NCBI GenBank assembly: GCA_026125625.1
Contig: JAHCKU010000143.1
Coordinates: forward strand, 1 to 7,499
From: Burkholderiales bacterium
Lineage (GTDB): Bacteria > Pseudomonadota > Gammaproteobacteria > Burkholderiales > SHXO01
DNA length: 7,499 nucleotides
Direction of reading: 5' to 3'
Shown here: positions 1 through 5,391 of the stretch, one piece after another
Layout: the number at the start of each line of letters is the position of its first letter
Position numbering within the stretch: the stretch's first letter is position 1
Notes under the pieces: generated by a model
Databases searched by the model: none
The model's input: only the letters and a program-made list of their open reading frames with translations
What the model was told of the DNA's origin: nothing
Program-made: the position numbers and the translations under genes

Positions 1-1824
1 CGCTGCACCAACGAGGACGTCTTCCTGGTGCAGAAGCTGATCCGCCAGGGCTTCGGCGTGAACAACGTCGACACCTGCGCCCGGGTCTGCCACTCGCCCA
101 CCGGCTACGGCCTCGGTCAGACTTACGGCACTTCGGCGGGTACTCAGAATTTCGACTCCGTCGAGAAGTCCGACGTCATAATGGTGATCGGCGCCAATCC
201 GGCTGCGGCGCATCCGGTGTTCGCATCGCGCATGAAGAAACGCATCCGCGAAGGCGCGAAGCTGATCGTGATCGATCCGCGCCGCACCGAGATGGTGAAG
301 TCGGCGCATATCGACGCGGCCTATCATTTGCCGCTGCTGCCGGGCACCAACGTCGCGATTGTCACGTCGCTTGCGCATGTCGTCGTGACCGAGAAGCTCT
401 ACGACGAGAAATTCATCCGCGAGCGTTGCGACTGGGACGAATTTCAGGCTTGGGCCGATTTCGTCTCGCTGCCGCAGAATTCGCCGGAAACGGTCGCGAA
501 GCTTTCGGGCGTTTCGGCCGAAGCGATCCGGGGTGCGGCGCGTCTCTACGCGACCGGCGGCAACGGCGCGATCTATTACGGTCTCGGCGTGACCGAGCAT
601 TCGCAGGGTTCGACCACCGTCATGGCGATCGCGAACCTTGCGATGGCGACCGGCAACATTGGCCGGGAAGGCGTCGGCGTGAATCCGTTGCGCGGACAGA
701 ACAACGTGCAGGGCTCCTGCGACATGGGCTCGTTCCCGCACGAGCTGCCGGGCTATCGCCACATTTCCGACGCGGCGACACGCACCTTGTTCGAATCCGA
801 ATGGGCGGTGAAGCTGGAGCCGGAGCCGGGCCTGCGCATCCCCAACATGCTCGACGCGGCGCTGGACGGTTCGTTCATGGGCCTGTACGTGCAGGGCGAG
901 GACATCGCGCAGTCCGATCCGGATACGCAGCACGTCACCGCCGCGCTGTCCGCACTGGAGTGCCTGGTGGTCCAGGATCTGTTCCTCAACGAGACCGCCA
1001 AGTTTGCGCACGTGTTCCTGCCCGGTGCTTCCTTCCTGGAGAAGGACGGCACCTTCACCAACGCCGAACGCCGCATCTCGCGTGTGCGCAAGGTGATGCC
1101 GGCGCTGTCCGGCATGCAGGACTGGGAGGCAACGGTGGCGCTGGCCGAGGCGCTTGGTTATCCCATGCACTACGACCATCCGTCGCAGATCATGGACGAG
1201 ATCGCCCGCCTCACGCCGACCTTCCGCGGCGTGAGCTACGAGAAGCTCGACCAGCTGGGCAGCATCCAGTGGCCGTGCAACGATGCAGCACCGGAGGGCA
1301 CGCCGATCATGCACATGGAGCAATTCGTGCGCGGCAAGGGTCGCTTCATGCTCACGCGCTACCTGCCCACCGAGGAGCGCAGCACCCGCCAGTACCCGCT
1401 GCTGCTGACCACTGGCCGCATCCTGTCGCAGTACAACGTGGGGGCACAGACACGGCGTACCGCCAACGTGGTGTGGCACGACGAGGACAAGCTCGAGATC
1501 CATCCGCATGACGCCGAGCAGCGCGGCATCCAGGACGGAGACTGGGTCGGCATTCGCAGCCGTGCGGGCGAGACGGTGATGCGCGCGGTGCTGACCGAGC
1601 GCATCCAGCCCGGCGTGGTGTACACCACCTTCCACCATCCGTTCTCCGGCGCCAACGTCATCACTACCGACAACTCGGACTGGGCCACCAATTGCCCGGA
1701 ATACAAGGTGACCGCGGTACAGGTGTCGCGCGTGACGCAGCCTTCGGAATGGCAGCGCCAGTTCAGCCAGTTCGATCACCAGCAGCAGAACCTGCTGGAA
1801 CAGCGCGAACGGGCCAACACCTGA
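1..1824 (+). CDS. fdsA: NAD-dependent formate dehydrogenase, catalytic alpha subunit (5'-truncated by window)
   Basis: Molybdenum bis-MGD subunit of the cytoplasmic FdsGBA(D) complex, which oxidises formate to CO2 and passes electrons through Fe-S clusters and FMN to NAD+. The frame is open from base 1, so the GTG at 28 is internal. Numbering codons from base 1: VCHSPTG places the Mo-ligand Cys at codon 30 (88-90) and its partner His at 31; RGQNNVQG places the catalytic Arg at codon 231. This 201-residue spacing matches, from memory, Cys386-Arg587 of Rhodobacter capsulatus FdsA. That implies about 356 residues are missing, which would hold the ferredoxin-like N-terminal Fe-S domains. LIVIDPRRTE (about codons 88-97) and GANPAAAHP are typical pterin-cofactor contacts. 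The C-terminal cap domain includes the conserved TTFHHPFSGANVIT. The active site is Cys, not selenocysteine. fdsD follows after 6 bases. Family assignment is firm; FdsA rather than another cytoplasmic FdhA rests on the fdsD neighbour and the spacing. Confidence 0.96.
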   Translation, partial: RCTNEDVFLVQKLIRQGFGVNNVDTCARVCHSPTGYGLGQTYGTSAGTQNFDSVEKSDVIMVIGANPAAAHPVFASRMKKRIREGAKLIVIDPRRTEMVKSAHIDAAYHLPLLPGTNVAIVTSLAHVVVTEKLYDEKFIRERCDWDEFQAWADFVSLPQNSPETVAKLSGVSAEAIRGAARLYATGGNGAIYYGLGVTEHSQGSTTVMAIANLAMATGNIGREGVGVNPLRGQNNVQGSCDMGSFPHELPGYRHISDAATRTLFESEWAVKLEPEPGLRIPNMLDAALDGSFMGLYVQGEDIAQSDPDTQHVTAALSALECLVVQDLFLNETAKFAHVFLPGASFLEKDGTFTNAERRISRVRKVMPALSGMQDWEATVALAEALGYPMHYDHPSQIMDEIARLTPTFRGVSYEKLDQLGSIQWPCNDAAPEGTPIMHMEQFVRGKGRFMLTRYLPTEERSTRQYPLLLTTGRILSQYNVGAQTRRTANVVWHDEDKLEIHPHDAEQRGIQDGDWVGIRSRAGETVMRAVLTERIQPGVVYTTFHHPFSGANVITTDNSDWATNCPEYKVTAVQVSRVTQPSEWQRQFSQFDHQQQNLLEQRERANT

Positions 1825-1830
1825 GCACCC

Positions 1831-2061
1831 ATGGAAGCAGGCAAGCTGGTGCACATGGCCAACCAGATCGGCACCTTCTTCGAGGCCGGAGGGGATGCGG
1901 CCGCTGCGGCCGACAGCGTCGCCGACCACATCCGGCGTTTCTGGGATCCGCGCATGCGCCGCGCCATCTTCGAATGGCTGGACCAGCACGGCGGAGAAGG
2001 CTTGCAGCCGCTGGTGCTGCAGGCGCTGCAAAAGCATCGGGAAAAGCTGCAGCCGGCGTAG
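1831..2061 (+). CDS. fdsD: Formate dehydrogenase delta subunit FdsD
   Basis: A 76-residue soluble protein with the FdsD pattern: an N-terminal helix (KLVHMANQIGTFFEA), then DHIRRFWDPRMRRAI around residues 32-46, then a Leu-rich C-terminal helix. FdsD is the small accessory subunit of NAD-dependent formate dehydrogenases. In R. capsulatus it associates with FdsGBA and supports assembly or stability of the holoenzyme; it carries no cofactor. The ATG at 1831 lies 6 bases after the fdsA stop and no good Shine-Dalgarno is visible, so translational coupling to fdsA is likely. The length is normal for the family. In the Rhodobacter and Cupriavidus operons fdsC, the sulfurtransferase/chaperone for the Mo cofactor, sits between fdsA and fdsD. 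Here it is absent and must be supplied from elsewhere, by fdsC or a separate fdhD. Confidence 0.92.
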   Translation: MEAGKLVHMANQIGTFFEAGGDAAAAADSVADHIRRFWDPRMRRAIFEWLDQHGGEGLQPLVLQALQKHREKLQPA

Positions 2062-2086
2062 CAGGTCGAGGACCGACTGGGATCTT

Positions 2087-2169
2087 CGTCGTCCCGGCGC
2101 AGGCCGGGACCCAGCAATACGACGAGGCCTTGCTTCAACCCCTGGATTCCGGCTTTCGCCGGAATGACG
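2087..2169. repeat. REP-like composite repeat, copy 1 (two hairpin units)
   Basis: Two short hairpins separated by about 26 bases. The first has stems GTCCCGGC (2091-2098) and GCCGGGAC (2103-2110) with loop GCAG. The second has stems ATTCCGGC (2146-2153) and GCCGGAAT (2158-2165) with loop TTTC. Both stems are perfect 8-bp pairings with 4-base loops. The flanks CGTC...CCCAGC and CTGG...GACG recur in copy 2. The CTGGATTCC...GGAATGACG form is a common dispersed intergenic repeat in proteobacterial genomes (general knowledge). It lies 25 bases after the fdsD stop, so as RNA it could protect or terminate the fds message. Confidence 0.85.
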
Positions 2170-2176
2170 AGTATTC

Positions 2177-2283
2177 CGTCGCCCCGGCGCAAGCCGGGGC
2201 CCAGCGACAACAGGTTCTACACGACGCACTGGATTCCAGCCCCGGATAAATGCACTCCGGAGCAGGCTTTCGCCGGAATGACG
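2177..2283. repeat. REP-like composite repeat, copy 2 (expanded second hairpin)
   Basis: A second head-to-tail copy whose start is 90 bases after the start of copy 1. The first hairpin has stems GCCCCGGC (2181-2188) and GCCGGGGC (2193-2200) with loop GCAA. Compared with copy 1 this stem carries a compensated T-to-C and A-to-G pair, so base pairing is conserved while sequence is not. The second unit keeps the ends ATTCC (2233-2237) and GGAAT (2275-2279), but its middle is enlarged and holds an inner stem CCGGA (2242-2246)/TCCGG (2256-2260) plus AGCC (2238-2241)/GGCT (2265-2268), giving a longer branched or interrupted hairpin. The element ends just before a possible promoter. Confidence 0.82.
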
Positions 2284-2293
2284 ACTCCGCCTG

Positions 2294-2299
2294 TATACT
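2294..2299 (+). promoter_or_regulatory. Possible sigma70 -10 box for the kinase-like gene
   Basis: TATACT differs from the TATAAT consensus at one position and lies directly after the repeat cluster, upstream of the kinase-like reading frame. No convincing -35 box is found at 16-18 bases upstream; that position falls inside the last repeat hairpin. If used, transcription would start near 2306, only about 9 bases before the TTG at 2315, which would favour a more downstream start codon. Inference from one hexamer only. Confidence 0.35.
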
Positions 2300-2314
2300 G
2301 CGCTGCGCGTCGAG

Positions 2315-3064
2315 TTGTCGCCCGGTGTTCATGCGGCCGGACGACGCACCCGCTTGCTCTGCACAGCCACCTTGTCCAGCCCACCCAACCCCCTCCAGCA
2401 GACACCCCACTCTCCCCGGCCTTTCGGCCGTGAGGTGCTCGCCCGCAGTGATACGCGGCTGCTGAGCAAGGGGCGCTGGGCCAACGCCGTGCTGTATCTG
2501 GTCGAGCACGGCGGCCACACGTGGGTGGTGAAGGACTTCGAGCCGCGCACGTTCCCCGTCCGCCACATCCTCGGCCGCTTCCTGATCGCGCGCGAGCTGG
2601 CTGCGCTGCTGCGCGTGCAGGGCCTCGACGGTGTGCCGCAGGATCCCTTCCGCGTCGATGCCCGGGCACTGGCTTACCGTTTCATCCCCGGGCGTTCATT
2701 GAACAACGTACAGCTCGGCGCGCACTTCGGCGAGTTCTTCGTCGCCCTGGAACACCTGCTGCAGCAGGTGCACAACGTGGGCGGATTCGTGCATCTGGAC
2801 GTGCGCAACAGCCGCAACATCCTGGTGACCGAGGATGGTGAGCCAGTGCTGATCGATTTCCAGTCGCATCTGAGCACGCGCTGGATGCCCGCAGCGATAC
2901 GGCGCTGGATCGAGGGCTTCGACATGGCCGGCATCTACAAGCACTGGGCACGGCGCAGCCCGGAGACCATGGGCGAATCGCGCCATAGCCATTTGGGTGA
3001 GATGAACCGCTGGCGCCGTCTGTGGATTCTGCGCGGCTATTTCGGCGTGCGCAAATCACGCTAG
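2315..3064 (+). CDS. Kinase-fold protein, Kdo/lipopolysaccharide kinase- or RIO-like; start uncertain
   Basis: Up to 249 residues (numbered from the TTG at 2315). Kinase-like landmarks are visible: VVK with candidate ATP Lys73, RE with candidate helix-C Glu94, the catalytic-loop-like HLDVRNSRN with Asp162, and VLIDFQ with Asp181 in the place of the DFG Asp. There is no clear Gly-rich GxGxxG loop; SKGRWANA (51-58) occupies that place. The protein is short for a Ser/Thr kinase and resembles the small bacterial kinases related to Kdo/heptose kinases (WaaP/KdkA) and RIO kinases. Substrate is unknown and could be a lipid sugar, small molecule or protein. No in-frame ATG exists near the start. Candidates are TTG 2315, TTG 2354, TTG 2372 and GTG 2435, none with a strong Shine-Dalgarno. 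The first 40 residues are Pro/Ser/Thr-rich and may be untranslated leader; GTG 2435 would give 209 residues and keep all motifs. No membrane segment is seen. Confidence 0.75.
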   Translation: MSPGVHAAGRRTRLLCTATLSSPPNPLQQTPHSPRPFGREVLARSDTRLLSKGRWANAVLYLVEHGGHTWVVKDFEPRTFPVRHILGRFLIARELAALLRVQGLDGVPQDPFRVDARALAYRFIPGRSLNNVQLGAHFGEFFVALEHLLQQVHNVGGFVHLDVRNSRNILVTEDGEPVLIDFQSHLSTRWMPAAIRRWIEGFDMAGIYKHWARRSPETMGESRHSHLGEMNRWRRLWILRGYFGVRKSR

Positions 3065-3178
3065 CTGAAAACTACTGCGCGGGGCTGATGCGAGGTTGCG
3101 CGGGGCTCGGAATCCTCATGTACTTCTACGTACATTCCGGTTCCTGCATGAGCCCGCTCGCGGCGTTTTTCAGTAGGC
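3062..3178. repeat. Imperfect inverted repeat of about 115 bases after the kinase-like gene
   Basis: Nested complementary segments fold the whole stretch: CTGAAAA (3065-3071) with TTTTCAG (3167-3173), GGGCT (3082-3086) with AGCCC (3151-3155), CGGAAT (3108-3113) with ATTCCG (3134-3139), and ATGTAC (3118-3123) with GTACAT (3130-3135) around the apical loop TTCTAC. The last two pairings compete for AT at 3134-3135. The element begins at the TAG stop of the kinase-like gene. Size and architecture suggest a dispersed palindromic intergenic repeat (non-autonomous, MITE-like) or a large RNA hairpin that could terminate transcription or protect the 3' end. The short reading frame crossing it is not credible as a gene. 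Confidence 0.7.
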
Positions 3179-3201
3179 TGCTCCCGAGAAGCTTCCCTGG
3201 G

Positions 3202-3207
3202 TAGAAT
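3202..3207 (+). promoter_or_regulatory. Possible -10 box for the membrane methyltransferase gene
   Basis: TAGAAT matches TATAAT at five of six positions and sits 32 bases before the ATG at 3240, followed by GC-rich sequence as is common at such sites. The expected -35 position (about 3179-3184) reads TGCTCC, a poor match. Together with the large hairpin just upstream it suggests that the methyltransferase is transcribed separately from the kinase-like gene. Weak, motif-only evidence. Confidence 0.35.
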
Positions 3208-3239
3208 AGCGCGCTCTTTCTTTACGGCCTGACCGCATC

Positions 3240-3809
3240 ATGCTCGCAGCCATTCACGGCTTCTTCAACCATCCCGGCTTGCGCACCGCCTTCGTCAAGG
3301 CCCGTGTGCCGCTCGGCATCCTGGTCGCTGCAGCATTGATCTACTTCGCGCGACCGCAATGGTTCTGGGCCGGATTCGCGGTATCGATGCTCGGGGAAGC
3401 GATTCAGCTATGGTCCTTCGCCTCGTTGAACAAGAACGTGGATCTGGCCTGCAACGGCCCCTATACCCTGGTGCGCAATCCCATGTATCTGGGCCGCTAC
3501 TTCATCATTCTCGGCGCCGTGATGCTGCTCGGCAACGCATGGCTGATCGCGCTCTACACCGTGATCTACTACTTCTACATGGTCAATCGCGTCAAGCGCG
3601 AGGAGAAGCGACTGCGCCCGGCGCTGGGCAAGCCGTACGAGGACTACTGCGCGCAGGTCAACCGTTTCCTGCCGGGAGCGCCGTACCAGGATAACCCGGT
3701 GCTGTACTGGAACAGCGATCTGCTGCGGCAGAACAACGGCTGGGCCAACCTGGCAGGCACGCTGGCGTTCTGGGCAGTGACCGCGATGGCGATGGCGGTG
3801 CTGCACTAG
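3240..3809 (+). CDS. Integral membrane methyltransferase, isoprenylcysteine/phospholipid methyltransferase family
   Basis: A 189-residue membrane protein. The family signature is complete: GPYTLVRNPMYLG (73-85), then REEKRLRPALGKPYEDY (120-136) and VNRFLP (140-145). This is the Arg-His/Asn-Pro...Glu-Glu...Gly-x-x-Tyr...Arg-Phe-x-Pro pattern of the ICMT/PEMT-like fold, which binds S-adenosylmethionine at the membrane interface. Hydrophobic segments lie near residues 23-37, 43-60, 83-115 (long enough for a hairpin of two helices) and 170-188. Eukaryotic members methylate prenylated Cys carboxylates and others methylate phosphatidylethanolamine. Bacteria do not prenylate CAAX proteins in the same way, so the substrate here is unknown and a lipid or isoprenoid is plausible. 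The position normally held by RHP reads RNP here. ATG at 3240 is chosen because the frame begins there and hydrophobicity follows; no strong Shine-Dalgarno is seen. It converges with the cytochrome genes. Confidence 0.88.
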   Translation: MLAAIHGFFNHPGLRTAFVKARVPLGILVAAALIYFARPQWFWAGFAVSMLGEAIQLWSFASLNKNVDLACNGPYTLVRNPMYLGRYFIILGAVMLLGNAWLIALYTVIYYFYMVNRVKREEKRLRPALGKPYEDYCAQVNRFLPGAPYQDNPVLYWNSDLLRQNNGWANLAGTLAFWAVTAMAMAVLH

Positions 3810-3835
3810 GGGAAACTCTGCACGAGTATCCCTAG
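3806..3835 (+). terminator. Terminator-like hairpin overlapping the methyltransferase stop codon
   Basis: CTAGGG (3806-3811) pairs with CCCTAG (3830-3835), extended by a G-T wobble and, after a mismatch, by ACTC (3815-3818)/GAGT (3824-3827) around a 5-base apex TGCAC. The TAG stop at 3807-3809 is inside the left arm. No T-run follows on either strand, so an intrinsic terminator is not proven. It lies in the gap of about 100 bases between convergent genes, where a terminator is expected. The rest of the gap (3836-3906) holds only a weak GC hairpin near 3882-3898. Confidence 0.45.
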
Positions 3836-3906
3836 AAGCACATCCGACCGCGTCATACCGCAACGCATGGGCACGACGAGCGCTGGCGCCCGCCAAGCAC
3901 CACGCC

Positions 3907-5379
3907 TCACAGCGTCTTCAGGTACTCGATCAAAGCACCCTTCTCGGCCTCTGGCAGCATGACGCCGTACTCATGGCCCTGGTTGCCGCCGCCCTTGGCA
4001 GTGACATCATGGCGCGTGCCGATGCGCTTCGCTTCGTCCGAATCGAATACGAAGCCCACGCGCTCCTGGTCGTACACGTCGTAGCCGCGCCAGAATTCGG
4101 CCGGCCGGCGTGCCGCCGGCTCGAGCAGGTCGTGCAGCGTGGGCACCGAGCCGTTGTGCAGGTAGGGTGCACGCAGCCAGATGCCGTCGAGGAAGGGCAC
4201 GACGTAGCCGTCGAGCGTCTCCTCCACCAGACCTTTGCGCTCGATGCCCATCTCGCGCACAACCTTGTTGGCATCGATCGCCGCCTGCCGGTTCCACGAC
4301 TCCAGCCGATTGCGGTCGGTGCCGATCTCCGCCGCCGATATGCGCGTGCCAGTGCGCTCGCTGGCATGGCAGCGGGCGCACTGCGTGTCGAACACCGCCT
4401 TGCCGGCCTCGACTTTCGCCGTGTCGACGGCGAAGGGATACTTCGGTGCCGGCTTGCTCGCAAGATAGTCGTGCATCCACTTCACCTCGGCGAGGAAGCG
4501 ATTCATGTCGTGCGGTGCCGCGCCCAGCAGGCCAAGCGCCGAATCGATCACGACCGAATAGGCATCGTGGCTGTCACCGGCGAGATTGAGGAACATGCCG
4601 CGCTCCGGCTGATACTTCTGCAGGTTCCACACGGAGGGCATGTCGGTGGGGCCGAAGGTGTCATCCATCGGCGCCTCGATCATGAAGTACTTGGTGAGAT
4701 TCATCGCGTCGTCACGTCCGCGGCCCCAGTCCGGGAAGTCGGCGCGGTAGAGCCAGGCGAACTGCGCCTCGCGCTCGAGCAGGCGCTTGCGCGTGATCGG
4801 AATGATGGCGAAGCGATAAGCCAGCCGGTCGATCCAGTCGAGATCGGTCACCAGCTCGATCTCGCGCATCAGCACATCGGCATCGAAGCGCGGATCCTTT
4901 GCGACGTCGACCAGCAGCCGGAAGAAGGCCGCCACGTTGAGCGTATGCGCCGGACCGGCCTCGACGAAGGTCGGTACCTCGTCCGGTTTGGAGCGGTAGG
5001 AGGCGGTGTGGCATACCGCACAGGTGTTCGCGACACGCGGAAAACCGATGGTCTTCTTGGTGAAGCCGACCGGCAGCTCCTGACCCTGCTCCCACGCCAC
5101 GCCCAGCGAGGCATAGCCGCCCGGGCCGGGAAACTTGTCCGGGAACACGCGCGGAATGACGTAGAAGATCCAGTACGGGATGCCGGCGTCCCACTCCGCA
5201 CCGATCGACCCGTACTTGAAGCGCATCTCGGGTGTGGCGGTCACCCAGTCGGGCTGCGGCTCCTCGCGAAAGAAGCGGTACCAGCCGACGTAGGCCAGCA
5301 CGGCGGCAACGGGCACCAGCACGGCGAGCACGGTGACCAGCACCCGCCACGGTTTCCTGCTGTCGTGTGCGCGAGCCAT
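3907..5379 (-). CDS. Membrane-anchored di-heme cytochrome c, RoxA-like/di-heme peroxidase-like (paralogue 1)
   Basis: A 490-residue protein with a basic N-terminus and one hydrophobic segment (about 12-33) but no obvious cleavage site, so a periplasmic domain on a single anchor is likely. Two heme c motifs are present: CAVCH (120-124) and CARCH (334-338). LRAPYLHNGSVPTL (402-415) contains His408, a good candidate distal ligand for the second heme. This block, the RRP...VGF segment (424-443) and the EYLKTL ending are shared with RoxA/RoxB rubber oxygenases and with proteins often named di-heme cytochrome c peroxidase. At about 490 residues it is much shorter than RoxA (nearly 680). It is clearly homologous to the upstream gene over its full length, but the middle differs: LNLAGDS (264-270) replaces LHWDGNN. 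Reaction and substrate are unknown; dioxygenase, peroxidase or electron-transfer roles are all possible. The start follows a strong Shine-Dalgarno 10 bases after the upstream gene's stop, so the two are co-translated. Confidence 0.9.
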   Translation of the reverse strand: MARAHDSRKPWRVLVTVLAVLVPVAAVLAYVGWYRFFREEPQPDWVTATPEMRFKYGSIGAEWDAGIPYWIFYVIPRVFPDKFPGPGGYASLGVAWEQGQELPVGFTKKTIGFPRVANTCAVCHTASYRSKPDEVPTFVEAGPAHTLNVAAFFRLLVDVAKDPRFDADVLMREIELVTDLDWIDRLAYRFAIIPITRKRLLEREAQFAWLYRADFPDWGRGRDDAMNLTKYFMIEAPMDDTFGPTDMPSVWNLQKYQPERGMFLNLAGDSHDAYSVVIDSALGLLGAAPHDMNRFLAEVKWMHDYLASKPAPKYPFAVDTAKVEAGKAVFDTQCARCHASERTGTRISAAEIGTDRNRLESWNRQAAIDANKVVREMGIERKGLVEETLDGYVVPFLDGIWLRAPYLHNGSVPTLHDLLEPAARRPAEFWRGYDVYDQERVGFVFDSDEAKRIGTRHDVTAKGGGNQGHEYGVMLPEAEKGALIEYLKTL

Positions 5380-5382
5380 GAG

Positions 5383-5391
5383 CCTCTCCTC
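5383..5391 (-). promoter_or_regulatory. Strong ribosome binding site for paralogue 1
   Basis: Read on the minus strand, GAGGAGAGG precedes the ATG at 5379-5377 by 3 bases, and its GAGGAG core by 6. It overlaps the TGA stop (5392-5390) of the upstream di-heme gene. This fixes the start of paralogue 1 and supports translational coupling. Confidence 0.75.

Noticed and set aside
426..1511. Frame-shifted plus-strand open frame of 361 codons inside fdsA
   Set aside because: Overlaps conserved FdsA sequence in another frame; the product is Arg/Gly/Ala-rich without motifs.
2087..2283. Regularly spaced repeats resembling a small CRISPR array
   Set aside because: Only two periods, the repeats contain internal hairpins and vary between copies, and there are no cas genes; a REP-like composite repeat explains it better.
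3022..3204. Possible small protein of 60 codons across the kinase end and the inverted repeat
   Set aside because: Half of it overlaps the kinase-like gene in another frame and the rest is the palindrome; there is no ribosome binding site.
3882..3898. GC hairpin in the convergent gap as a terminator for the cytochrome operon
   Set aside because: Short stem with a bulge and no T-run on the minus strand; not distinguishable from chance in GC-rich sequence.
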